Part shown: positions 21,888 through 31,812 of the stretch, one piece after another | Layout: each line of letters begins with the position of its first letter | How positions within the stretch are numbered: the stretch's first letter is position 1 | From: Limonium bicolor | Taxonomy: Eukaryota; Streptophyta; Magnoliopsida; Caryophyllales; Plumbaginaceae | Length of the DNA stretch: 64,000 bases | Assembly (NCBI GenBank): GCA_023374045.1 | Contig: CM041783.1 | Coordinates: 92,787,298 to 92,851,297, forward strand | Direction of reading: 5' to 3' | Made by a program: the position numbers and the translations under genes | Notes under the pieces: generated by a model | Database searches by the model: none | What the model saw: only the letters and a program-made list of their open reading frames with translations | Told to the model about the DNA's origin: nothing

Positions 21888-21892
21888 CATTC
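21888..21892. repeat. Left target-site duplication of Copia element C (CATTC)
   Basis: CATTC before the 5' LTR, matched at 28526-28530. Confidence 0.93.
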
Positions 21893-22127
21893 TGTTAGGA
21901 TTATATAATAGTATTTCCTTGTTTCCTCTTTTACCCCTCTTTGCCTTTCAACGGTTATATCCCTTGGGATATATATTGTAATCACTCTCTCTCTCAAATT
22001 AGTAATAATAACAACATCTTCTTTTGCTTAAGCATGTTTACTGTTTGTTCCTCTCTTCACTCTCGACTCAGCTTCTCCTGTCTTCTTCGCATCTGCATCT
22101 CGATCTCATTCTCCCCGTAATCAAACA
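21893..22127 (+). repeat. 5' LTR of Copia element C (235 bp)
   Basis: TGTTAGGATT...AATCAAACA. It differs from the 3' LTR by three transitions. Confidence 0.96.
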
Positions 22128-22140
22128 TGGTATCAGAGCA
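22128..22140 (+). other. Primer binding site (initiator tRNA-Met) of Copia element C
   Basis: TGGTATCAGAGCA directly after the LTR, the standard Copia primer site in plants. Confidence 0.93.
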
Positions 22141-22172
22141 GGCGATCTACGCCTGATTTGTTGCAAATCTAA

Positions 22173-23840
22173 ATGACGACAGATTCAGAGGAGAGCCCGT
22201 CTGAAGGCGAAGGTCTTGAATCTTCGGAAACTGAAGCAGAGAGCGACGAAGAGGAGAAGAGGAGAAAGCGCATAAGCTCCGATCCTCTGGTCGTTTCCAA
22301 TTCGGAAAATCCAGGGATTCAACTTACCTCCGTCAAATTTAATGGAACTGGATTCCAGATCTGGAAGAAGAAAGTCGAGATATGCCTTTTAGCGAAGAAC
22401 AAAATCAAACTCCTCGACGGCACCTTGGGGAGATCTACTGTCGCTAAACATCGACGCGATGTGTGGGATCGATGTGATGGCCTTGTCCGATCTTGGATTC
22501 TCGCCAGTCTGGATTCTTCAATTACGGATAGTGTCGTCTCCAGTGCTACCTCTCACGAGATGTGGAAAAGGCTCACGAAAAGGTACGATCAAGTCGATGG
22601 AACTAGAATGTTCGAATTAATTCGAGACTTGTCTAAAATTGAGCAAGGAAATTCCACTGTTACGGAGTATTTCACAAGATTAACTAGCCTCTGGGATGAT
22701 ATTTCTGGGATGATGAATGTCCCTCCTTGCTGTTGCGGGTATAGTCGTAAGATGACTAAACACACTGAGAACCATAAACTCTTTGCTTTTCTTCCTAGGC
22801 TGCGCGAAGAATTTGTCAACATTAGGGGCAATCTATTGATGAAGAAACCCCTTCCAAGCGTTGACGATGCGTACGCTATTATACTACAAGAAGAGCGACA
22901 AAGATCCACTGGAAGAACTACAAAGGATAGTACAGAAACTTCCTTTGCCAACAATGCAAGTAGAGGGGAACAAAATCTTGGCGACAAACCAAAGATTCGT
23001 CGTGATAAAGACAGTACCGGGAAGAATCGCAAAGAAGTTTGTGGACATTGCGGCAAAACTGGCCATTTGAAGCGCGACTGTTTTGAGCTTCGTGGCTACC
23101 CTGAGTGGTGGAAAGGGCCAAGAGTTACCACCTCTGTCAACAATGCTGAGCAACGATCTACAGGAAGTCCCAATACATCCGGTCTGAATATTGAGAAACT
23201 CAACAGGCTATGCGATTTCTTTGAGAAATCCGGATGCATTCCAGAGAAGATCACCGCAGGTAGCAGCGCTTCTAGTGCTAAAAATTTCTCCAACTTTTCA
23301 GGTACTGTCTATACTCAATCTTTGGCTATTCATCACAAACACTGTAAATCTCGCTGGCTCCTTGATTCTGGTGCCAGCGATCATGTTATTGGTAACGAAA
23401 ATTTGCTGATTAACAAAAGAAAACTTGCTGATAATCATTATGTGACCTTGCCGAATGGGAATAATGAAATGATCAATACTGTTGGTTCTGTGCAGATTAC
23501 TGAAAGTTTTCGATTAGATGATGTTCTTTACGTTCCCAGTTTTAAGCTTGCTTTAATCTCAGTTAGCAAGTTAATATCTCAGATTGGTTGTGCTATTACC
23601 TTTGATGCTAACAGCTGCTTCATGCAGGTCCCTACTTGGACGAATAAAAAGAAGATTGGACACAGAGATGATGGTCTTTACATTTTGGATATTGAATCTT
23701 TAGATGAAAGTTTTGATGTCTGTAATAATGTTTGTGATATTTCTCGTGACAGATTCTCCCATGCCCTCTCTAATATCTTTCTGTTTCTAAACTTTGGTTT
23801 TGGCATAAGAAAATGGGGCATCCCCCCATCAGCAAGATGA
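22173..23840 (+). CDS. gag: Copia Gag and protease, element C
   Basis: A 555-residue frame starting 33 bases after the primer site. An acidic N terminus is followed by the Copia Gag capsid region (about residues 45-260; FNGTGFQIWKKKVEICLL, then TVTEYFTRLTSLWDD), a CCHC knuckle (C290, C293, H298, C303) with the plant Copia signature FELRGYPEWW, and the aspartic protease with LLDSGASDHVIG (catalytic D398). Gag forms the particle and the protease cleaves the polyprotein. The frame is lost between about 23774 and 23800 by a one-base deletion or equivalent, and its last 15-20 residues are not genuine. Confidence 0.93.
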   Translation: MTTDSEESPSEGEGLESSETEAESDEEEKRRKRISSDPLVVSNSENPGIQLTSVKFNGTGFQIWKKKVEICLLAKNKIKLLDGTLGRSTVAKHRRDVWDRCDGLVRSWILASLDSSITDSVVSSATSHEMWKRLTKRYDQVDGTRMFELIRDLSKIEQGNSTVTEYFTRLTSLWDDISGMMNVPPCCCGYSRKMTKHTENHKLFAFLPRLREEFVNIRGNLLMKKPLPSVDDAYAIILQEERQRSTGRTTKDSTETSFANNASRGEQNLGDKPKIRRDKDSTGKNRKEVCGHCGKTGHLKRDCFELRGYPEWWKGPRVTTSVNNAEQRSTGSPNTSGLNIEKLNRLCDFFEKSGCIPEKITAGSSASSAKNFSNFSGTVYTQSLAIHHKHCKSRWLLDSGASDHVIGNENLLINKRKLADNHYVTLPNGNNEMINTVGSVQITESFRLDDVLYVPSFKLALISVSKLISQIGCAITFDANSCFMQVPTWTNKKKIGHRDDGLYILDIESLDESFDVCNNVCDISRDRFSHALSNIFLFLNFGFGIRKWGIPPSAR

Positions 23841-24640
23841 TTCACATGGGTCTTATAAATAAACAAGATGTTCCTGCCAATTTTGTATGCGATGTTTGTT
23901 TTAGGGCCAAAGGGCACCGATTATCCTTTCCTCATTCTAGCAATAAGTCTGAGCATTGCTTTCAGCTCATACACATCGACATTTGGGGTCCTTGTTCTAC
24001 CGCTAATCATGACGGTAGTCGTTTCTTTCTCACCATAGTCGATGACGCTAGTAGGAGTACGTGGGTGATTCTGATGAGACAAAAATCAGAAGCACCACAA
24101 CATATCAGAAACTTCATCCACATGGCAGAATGTCAGTTTAACAAGATTGTGAAAATTGTTCGATCCGACAACGCTTATGAGTTAGGATCATGCAAAACTC
24201 TGCGGGAATTCTTTCATGATAAAGGCATCATTCATCAAACCACGTGTGTCTACACACCGCAACAAAACGGTGTGGTCGAACGGAAACACCGTTATCTTCT
24301 TGAAACAGCCCGGACTCTCTTCTTTCAATCCGGTCTTGAGTCATGTTATTGGGGCGAGAGTGTTTTGATGGCTACATTTCTCATAAACAGATTGCCTTCC
24401 TCAACCTTAAATGGTCTTTCTCCTCATGAATACTTATATGGGCTTCCTCCCAATCTCAACAATATCAAAACTTTTGGTTCCCTCGTCTATCACACTGGGC
24501 CTTCGGTTTCTCAATCCAAGTTTAGTGATCGTGGACACCGTGGAGTTTATTTGGGCCCAGGCCTATGCAAAAAGGGTCACCGGGTTTTGCTCGTTAATGA
24601 AAAACGTTTCATTACAAGTAGAGACTTAACTTTTTTTTAG
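23774..24640 (+). pseudogene. Copia integrase, element C
   Basis: The frame open from 23774 has the GAG-pre-integrase zinc-binding HHCC region (WHKKMGHPP, then CDVCFRAK) and the integrase core with catalytic D56, D119 and E156, counted from the ATG at 23813 (IDIWGP, RSDN, VERKH). The C-terminal part has the LINRLP and GVYLGPG blocks. It would insert the cDNA. It ends at TAG 24638-24640, but the same frame continues as polyprotein, so this is one nonsense codon. There is no independent start; it is part of the gag-pol polyprotein. Confidence 0.92.
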
Positions 24641-25388
24641 CACATTTTTCCTTTGCAAGCCCAACCCACTGAAGACATTCATGACGATTCCGTCCCTTTT
24701 ACGTTTCTGATTTATACAGATGATGACTATGACGATCATCAGCATACCACCCAAAGTCATCACGATCCACGTCATATGGCCCAACAACGTTCTCGAATTA
24801 TCGAAGATGCTGTTACTCAAAGTGACGGTTCTCATCTTGGGCTGGACACCAACTGTCAAGAGATTACAGATGAGGCCCACCCTTCTCGTTCCCCAGATGA
24901 GGCCCACACTACTGGCGAATATTCCATTTCCAGAGATCATGGTCATGTAACCGACAATTCGCCCATCACTGAAAATATCGGTGACATCATGGTGGATGCT
25001 CCTCGCAGATCTACACGTATTCGGAATCCCCCTGCAAAGCTGCACGATTATGAGTGCAATCACATGACTTTTGATCCTTTTACTTGTCTTCTGTCTGCCA
25101 GGATCAATTATAATCATCCGAATCTCATGCCTGATGTTCAAACTTTAACTGATATTATCCCTTCTCGTGTCATATGTTCTCAGGTTTTACGTCGGTGTCC
25201 CCCTGAACCTTCCACTTATCACATTGCTTCTCAATTTCCTGAATGGCGTGATGCCATGGCTACTGAACTCAAAGCTCTTGAAGATAATCAAACTTGGAGC
25301 TTGGTTAAACTTCCCAAAGGAAAGAGATGCATCACATGCCGATGGGTATATCGCGTCAAATACAAAGCTGACGGAAACATTGAACGTT
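24641..25388 (+). pseudogene. Integrase-RT linker and N-terminal RT of Copia element C
   Basis: Continues in the integrase frame after the TAG: a long acidic, His-rich and variable linker, then APRRSTRIRNPPAKLHDYE, and the start of Copia RT (EWRDAMATELKALEDNQTW, KGKRCITCRWVYRVKYKADG). The coding sequence is cut at 25388 by solo LTR I. After the right ACGTT copy the same frame resumes at 26904 in the expected place of RT. Confidence 0.9.
25384..25388. repeat. Left target-site duplication of solo LTR I (ACGTT)
   Basis: Within the RT codons of Copia element C; matched at 26899-26903. Confidence 0.93.
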
Positions 25389-25565
25389 TGATAAGCCGCA
25401 GACTTATCAAATTTTATGCATTAGATTTAGTATTATATTATCTAAATAAGGTTAAATATATGTTATATATGCTTATTATGTGTTAAAATATAATATTTGT
25501 ACAGACTTATGTTTTTATGAGTTTTCTGTGCAAGGAATGATTTTCTAGGCAAAAGATCAGTTGAA

Positions 25566-25857
25566 GCCGGACTCCATGCCGGGTAGTTTCTGCACGGCAT
25601 AAGTACAGATTAGAAAAGAGACCTTGCCGGACATGATGCCGGGTAGATCCCATCCGGCATAAGTGAAGAGTCACCACGGTTGACCAGACGATGGCCGTTA
25701 TTGACCGTTGGAGATTTAGCTTGTGCCGGGTGTGATGCCGGGTATCTCCTACCCGGCATAGGCACTGTTTCGCGTGGAATTGACGGTTTCGACCGTTAAC
25801 AGTCGGGCGCATTTATCACGTGTGCCGGCTATTGGTGATCCGGCACGACGCCCGGCA
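25566..25857 (+). repeat. TGCCGG/CCGGCA hairpin array, first cluster, solo LTR I
   Basis: About four units, each GCCGGA or GCCGGG words followed at short distance by CCGGCA, for example TGCCGGGTAGATCCCATCC then GGCATAAG. The last unit ends about 18 bp before the TATA box. Confidence 0.8.
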
Positions 25858-25874
25858 AGAGACATTTTGATGCC

Positions 25875-25882
25875 TATAAATA
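25875..25882 (+). promoter_or_regulatory. TATA box of solo LTR I
   Basis: TATAAATA in GATGCCTATAAATAGGCC, directly downstream of the first hairpin cluster. Confidence 0.7.
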
Positions 25883-26460
25883 GGCCGAGGAAGGCTACAA
25901 TTTGGCACACTTGAACACCATATTATACTCCATTCACATCTCAGTTTCCGCCCCACTCCATCTGTTGGTGTCCAAGGAACGTCAGCAAATCCATCCATTC
26001 AAGAGAAGAAGAAGACCTTGACGGGTTAAGGCTATTAACATTTCCTTCTCCCCCTTTGTATTCTCTTCTTGTAGTTGTGTGGATGGTGATGCAGAATCCT
26101 TGTTAGGTTTTGGTTAGGGATGAACTTCCTTGTAAAACTCTTATGATCATATATGGAATTTACAAGTTTCTTAACGGAGGTTTCTAGTCTTCATGCAAGT
26201 TGAATGAGTCAGCCACTTATTCTCTTATTTATAAGTCCTATTTAAGGCTTTCAAAGCAAGAGTAGGATAGATTAGGATCTCGGTAATCTTTAATATTGTT
26301 GTTCTGAAAAGTGGATAACAAATGCTAAGGTTTTGGATTAATCTCTAATTTCCCCATTATTCTGGTTGCATTCGCGGCATTGGCTATGCACGATGCAAGT
26401 ATGGGTATTGAGTTCCTTAATGCAGATCTGATTCTGGAAGTGGTATTTACGAAATGAACG

Positions 26461-26551
26461 ATGCCGGATGGAATGCCGGATTGGTTTTGCCCGGCACATT
26501 CAAAGAACTTGACTATGCCGGGTAGAGAAGGTCCGGCATGGCACCCGGCAT
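26461..26551 (+). repeat. TGCCGG/CCGGCA array, second cluster, solo LTR I
   Basis: Three to four further units about 580 bp downstream of the TATA box, so this copy would be transcribed. Confidence 0.75.
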
Positions 26552-26898
26552 ATTCATTTTGCGAGAAACAAATCCTCTTTGAGACTTGCCACCCTTGATC
26601 ATTGGTCATACGAACCTTTTGCATTGATAATCTTCCCAAATCAAAGTTAGTTTATTTATTTATTTATTTAGTTTAGGATCACATTTTCAATTCCCCCCTT
26701 GTTATTATAGAATAGGCTTTTGCCCGGATTCGGACTAATTTTCTATAAGTCCCTTGGGTACGATACTCTCGGTCGTAATATATTTACACTATACTCCGAC
26801 CGGGTTTTATTTTGCTACCCGTAGTAGAGTTGTAGGTTTAGTTATTTACTTTATTCTCTTTATATATAGTTTTATCCCTAAAAAAATCTTGTTAGCAA

Positions 26899-26903
26899 CG
26901 TTA
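26899..26903. repeat. Right target-site duplication of solo LTR I (ACGTT)
   Basis: Matches 25384-25388. Confidence 0.93.
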
Positions 26904-28272
26904 TAAGGCACGTTTGGTAGTTCGTGGTTTTACTCAAAGGGAAGGAGAAGATTTCCACGAGACATTCTCCCCGGTGGTCAAGATGACCACCATTCGTACC
27001 TTGGTTTCCGTTGCCACTAAACGACGATGGAAGATTCACCAACTTGACGTCAACAATGTTTTCATCCACGGTGATCTCCATGAGGAAATATATATGAAAG
27101 TTCCTGACGGACTCACTACTACAACAAATGGCTTGTTTTGCAAATTGCAGAAGTCATTATACGGTCTCAAACAAGCTTCCCGTCAGTGGTATGCCAAGCT
27201 GTCTGTCACCCTCATAAACTTGGGCTTCACTATATCAGACAATGATCATTCGCTTTTCAAATGGAGCTCCGACACATCCATCATTTTTCTTGGTGTTTAC
27301 GTGGATGATATTATTATTTGTGGCAATGACGACGACAAAATCTCCTCCGTCAAAAACACTCTCCATCGTCTATTCAAGATAAAGGACCTTGGTATTCTCA
27401 ATCTCTTTCTCGGTATGGAATTTCATCACACACCCGATGGTGTAGCCGTTACTCAAACCAAATTTGCCACAGATCTTCTTACCGAGTATCATATCAATTC
27501 TGATAATCCCATTGTCAGCCCGCTTTCTCCCGGCACCAAACTGATCTTACATGATGGGCCTCTCCTGTCCGATGCCACTGAGTATAGGCGGCTTATTGGA
27601 AAGCTCAACTACCTTCTCAACACTCGTCCCGATCTCAATTTCAGTGTTCAGCTTCTCAGCCAATTCAACCAACAACCATGTCAGAAGCATTGGGACGCTG
27701 CCATTAGAGTTCTTCAATACATTAAGGGGACCCTTGGATATGGCATTTTCCTTAATAATTCTGATGATTTTTCTCTTCTTGCCTACTGCGATTCTGACTG
27801 GGCTTCGTGTCCTAATTCTCGTAGGTCTGTTAGCGGATACTACATTCTCTTTGGAGGCTCTCCCATTTCTTGGAAGTCCAAGAAGCAAGCTTACGTCTCC
27901 CTCTCTTCCGCCGAGGCTGAGTACCGTGCATTACGTCCCGTCACTACAGAGTTATCATGGCTCTCTCGCCTTCTTCATGAGCTTGGGGTTGACGACATCA
28001 CTCCCATTCCGCTGAAGTGTGATAATCGATCAGCAGTCTTCATTGCTCACAACCCCGTTCTTCATGAACGTACGAAGCACATCGAGATTGATGTACACTA
28101 CGTACGTGACCAGATCAAGGCCGGTCTCATCGACGTCTCACATATTCCCAACACTCATCAAAAGGCTGATATGCTCACCAAGGCCTTACCAGGCAAGGAT
28201 TATCGGAGTCAACTGCATTCCATGGGCATGCTAGATGTTTCTACAAATCTAGGAAAACCTCTCTTTTCCTAG
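26904..28272 (+). pseudogene. pol: Copia RT (C-terminal) and RNase H, element C
   Basis: The frame is open from 26904 to the stop after 28272; the ATG at 26914 is internal. Numbering from that ATG, RT has GFTQREGEDF, the LDVNNVFIHGDL block and YVDD at residues 129-132. RNase H has D293 (YCDSDWA), E334 (SSAEAEY) and D370 (CDNRS), then HIPNTHQKADMLTKALP near the C end. These residues are intact. RT copies the RNA and RNase H degrades it. The domain is separated from its N terminus by solo LTR I. Confidence 0.94.
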
Positions 28273-28276
28273 GTTT

Positions 28277-28290
28277 GAGGGGGGGGGGGG
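28277..28290 (+). other. Polypurine tract of Copia element C
   Basis: GA followed by 12 G directly before the 3' LTR. The long G run is prone to sequencing length error. Confidence 0.85.
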
Positions 28291-28525
28291 TGTTAGGATT
28301 ATATAATAGTATTTCCTTGTTTCCTCTTTTATCCCTCTTTGCCTTTCAACGGTTATATCCCTTGGGATATATATTGTAATCGCTCTCTCTCTCAAATTAG
28401 TAATAATAACAACATCTTCTTTTGCTTAAGCATGTTTACTGTTTATTCCTCTCTTCACTCTCGACTCAGCTTCTCCTGTCTTCTTCGCATCTGCATCTCG
28501 ATCTCATTCTCCCCGTAATCAAACA
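28291..28525 (+). repeat. 3' LTR of Copia element C (235 bp)
   Basis: Same length and ends as the 5' LTR, with three transitions between them. Confidence 0.96.
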
Positions 28526-28530
28526 CATTC
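28526..28530. repeat. Right target-site duplication of Copia element C (CATTC)
   Basis: Matches 21888-21892. Confidence 0.93.
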
Positions 28531-31500
28531 GGGTAACTATCACTCAATTCATGTTCATATCCAAGCGCAAAGGGACAAATACATGCTAGTTTCAAGCAAT
28601 TTCCAAACCCATATCAAAGCGCAGGGGGTAATTAACCATCAAAGGCAATCAAATCATAGTAAGAGGGTGAGGGATTGAATTTCCAAACCCATAGAAGGTA
28701 AGCCCAAAGCGCAAAGGTGTAGCCGATTTGCATGATCCAAAGTCAAGCCGCAAGTCAAGCAGCAAGTTCAGCCAGTACCGCCCAGGTCAAGCAATATGTC
28801 CTTGTCCAACCAATTATATGTATATCTCGACCGACATGAGAAAACCAAAGAATTATGAGTGAGCTAAATTAAACAAGTGACACAACGGGCAAAAAGAAGG
28901 TCGAACCCAATCACACGGTTACCTCAGAAAGCATGAGTGAAATTGGGTCAAAGCCCGAACAATGTACATCGGTCGAGAGGACAAACCAAACATACATCAT
29001 AACGAATAGGTTGGGCTACGAGCCCAATCGGTAACTAATATCAAGACAACCATTGTACTCCATATTAAGACATCCAACCCAGCAACTACATCATCCATTT
29101 TGGTTCAATTCTTACGTGAAAGATCAAAGGCAATCGGGATTCTTATCCTGATATATTCATCAGAAAATCAAAAATATCAGATGTCATAAGATTTAGGCAA
29201 CATAACAAAAGGGATTCACAAGCCGTCGTAGTAGCTTGTCAATACCCGCGCTAATTTCAACAGTACAACTACAACTCAAGCAATCCGAAGGCCAGTAAAG
29301 AAAAAAATCGATTGTAAAGAGATCAGAGAAAATTAATACGCTTCCACAATCTGAAAAGCCATCTAAGGGACTAAGCCAACAAGCTAGCTGATAAAAGAAA
29401 TCAGAACAGCTTTCCTGCAAGAGAACTGAAAATTGCAGAAGATACCCAAGAATCTGCTTCAAGCATAATGACAATCACACATGTTAGTTCGCGGGGATAA
29501 TGAGATTGAAGAAATAAGCAGAATCACAATGTGTAAATACCATTCACGCATATGGTCGTCGGGCTTTCTCTCAACAAAACGATTTGGATTAGTTTTGGAC
29601 CAGGGCAATAGCAAACACCGCAAAAAATCCATTTCCAGAAAACAGCCCATACCAGTAAATCGAACCCCATAAAGCAAAGCATTACTGAATTAAGGACAGG
29701 GAAGCAGACCCATTTCCAGTAACACCAATAGAAAGAAGTCATATACAACATTGACGGAAGAGCAGAAAACGTATTCAGGTGGCGAATGCAATTAATTACA
29801 CATGTGGGGTTTGAGAACCCATCTTCACTCGGCCGCTCAGACCGAGAGCTTTGCGCACCATGAATCAACCAGCAAAACACAGATGATAAACATCCAAATC
29901 CAAAGAACTAATCAAACGAAATCTCAAGTGCTAGACTCAACTTGCTCAGGCAGAGAATGAGAAAACCAACCGGCAATAAAAATGGTCGAAGTTAGTAACC
30001 AACACCGAATGAGAGAACATGAAGAACTCCTGTAAAATTCACAAAAAATAACAAGCAAGTTAGAACATGGAATTTACCGGATAATCAAACAGAATAAATG
30101 AGATAACACATAATAGAAACAGCTCCAGGAGGATATCGATTTTTGATGAAGCCCAAAGAGTGCACGAGCAAAACATAGCGATTGCCACCCAAAGTTAGAG
30201 ATAAAATTCTCATCCAATTCGTACGAAGCAAACCCATATTGGGTTAACCATTGGCGAATGTCTGAGAGAAGACTCTGAATCCACAAGGGACCAAACCAAA
30301 ACAGGATGGTAAAAGAGGAGGCAACAATGTCTGTCTCTTGTCTAAATCGGAAGGTCAATAATGAACAGGCAGAAGCAAATTCATTCCAATGACAGCAAAA
30401 TCAATAGTAAGCAGAACAAGAATAGTTTCTACTTAGAGCATGCACCCAGATTCAGCACAACTCCGAGAACCCGTGGACTCTATCGTGAATAGAATGAAGA
30501 GAAGTAGAGCATGCTCCTCTTTCGCCGTATAAGTCGATGGTGAAGAGAATGATGGGCGGAGCATGTGTGCTCAAGGTTTCGCCAGCCATGTCAAGAGAAT
30601 GATGAAAAGAATGTCGGGAGTAAAGAGAATGGAGAGCGCAAAGCCGAAGCTCCTTTGTTCGCCAGGGGTTGCAAATTTGCCGAAAAATGAAACGGACAGA
30701 GGAGGAGCATGGATGTTCTTGTTCGCCGGTTTGGGGTTGCAGAATTACTGGTGGTGGAGAAGAACCGAGAGCGCAGAGCTAGTATGTCCTCTCTTCACCA
30801 GCTGGGTTTGCAAAATTCACGAGAGTGAAGAGGATCGATAGAAATGCAAAGTTGTATGCATCTTGTTCACGGTTTTTTTGTTTTGGTTTCTTGTATGGTG
30901 CTATTTTTCAATTGAGAATGGGTTTCAGTGAACAAAAATGTGAATGAATCAGAGGTGTAGTGCTTCTGCGGGGAGATGATGGCGATTGTTAGATGGTTTT
31001 ACCAGGAGAAATCATGAACATCAAGAAGAATAGGCCGGCTCATGGTGTTGAGGGCAATGAGAAATGGCCTCCAAATCGGCTAGGGTGTTTACCGATTGAA
31101 GGTGGGAGATCATAGCGAGAGAGAGGAGGTGGGTGATAGTTTTTGCGTTTTCTGGTAGAAGGATCTTCATCGATGAGAGAAGAGTGACGAAAATGTGAGA
31201 GTGAGGGAGGCCATGGTGGCGGCTTGTTTCGTGGGTTGAAGAAGATTGATGGAGCAAAGGAGAGCAAAGAAGAATGTCAGAATAAGCAAGCGGCTCTGTC
31301 TGGTTTTACGTGTTGACCACCCCTTAGGGTTTAGATGGTAGGGTTTGGGTGGGCTTCTTGAGGCCATGGGCTGAAAATGTAGTGGGCTTAAGGAATTGGG
31401 CTAGACCAGACTTCAACCAAGTGTGGATTGAGTTTGTAAGATGAAATTGAGTGTGTATAAATAGAAATGAAAATAAAAAATACTAATGTTAATAGTAGAA

Positions 31501-31812
31501 TAAAATAAAATATAAGGAAAAGCGGAAAGATGAATAAATAAATAATAGAATATAAACAAAAATAATATGGTAAAATAAATGAATAAACAAAGAGGGACGG
31601 TTTTGAAACTGGACTGTCGTTGGAAACTCATTTGTAAAAGCTTGTTTTTTTAAATGCTTAAAAAATTGGTTCGAAAACTGTCTTATAAAATAGTGGCTTC
31701 ATTTTGTCACGCATGTTAGTACGTTTTGAAAAAGAAAGGCGACGACCCCTCTTCATTTCTCATTTCTCATTTCAGAATTTGCTTAATGGGGTGAGAATTT
31801 TTGGTGTCTACA
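28531..31812 (-). other. Non-coding G LTR sequence right of the Copia insertion
   Basis: No gene is recognised. Several short frames (up to about 118 codons) have no known motif and no supporting context. The region ends with the G LTR start TGTAGACACC on the minus strand. Confidence 0.55.

Larger units (their letters stand above)
25389..26898 (+). mobile_element. Solo LTR I (1510 bp), Athila-like, inside Copia RT
   Basis: Starts TGATAAGCCG, ends TTGTTAGCA and has ACGTT duplications. Removing it with one duplication restores the RT frame, so the ends are certain. It shares the U5 motif (CGACCGGGTTTTATTTTGCTACCCG at its place) with A, B and H and carries two clusters of TGCCGG/CCGGCA repeats. 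It shows that insertion and LTR recombination took place after the Copia insertion. Confidence 0.93.
21893..28525 (+). mobile_element. Element C: near-complete Ty1/Copia retrotransposon
   Basis: Two 235-bp LTRs differing at three positions, CATTC duplications, initiator-Met primer site, G-run polypurine tract and the Copia order gag-protease-integrase-RT-RNase H. It is inserted in the LTR of G. It is dead because of a frameshift near 23774-23800, a TAG at 24638-24640 and solo LTR I inserted in RT. Short LTRs and the sequence features do not let me assign the Copia lineage safely. Confidence 0.96.
13568..31812 (-). mobile_element. Element G: Tat/Ogre-like non-coding retrotransposon, partial, carrying nested elements
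   Basis: Minus-strand element with its 5' LTR on the right (31812 down to 18550, interrupted by Copia element C), a tRNA-Arg type primer site at 18529-18546 and an internal region running left to 13568, where element B is inserted. The internal part visible (about 3.4 kb after removing solo LTR H) shows no open frame with recognisable domains. The 3' half and 3' LTR lie outside the window. Ogre and related Tat elements are known for very long LTRs and this primer site. It is inserted in the 3' LTR of element E. Confidence 0.75.
18550..31812 (-). repeat. 5' LTR of element G (about 6.6 kb without the nested Copia element)
   Basis: On the minus strand it starts TGTAGACACCAAAAATTC at 31812 and ends CCCTCCACA at 18550 next to the primer site. 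Removing Copia element C with one duplication copy leaves about 6625 bp. The U5 side includes GAGTCGCCACC (about 18790) and a CTACGTA-containing block near 19300, both also typical of Tat LTRs. It carries a tandem GAGAC-rich repeat (19600-19830), a W-box-like array (20060-20545) and a TGGGCY-rich block (20555-20800). The single-LTR reading rests on the two ends and the Copia duplication; no second copy is available to confirm it. Confidence 0.65.

Noticed and set aside
22128..22140. tRNA gene near the TGGTATCAGAGC words
   Set aside because: These are primer sites next to LTRs (also at 52527-52538); no cloverleaf can be drawn around them.
22589..23056. 155-codon minus-strand open frame
   Set aside because: Antisense of Copia gag.
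24626..25141. 171-codon minus-strand open frame
   Set aside because: Antisense of the Copia integrase-RT linker; no independent support.
30563..30841. 92-codon plus-strand frame in the G LTR, possibly a small host gene
   Set aside because: No recognisable domain, no promoter or intron signs, and the region lies within an LTR.
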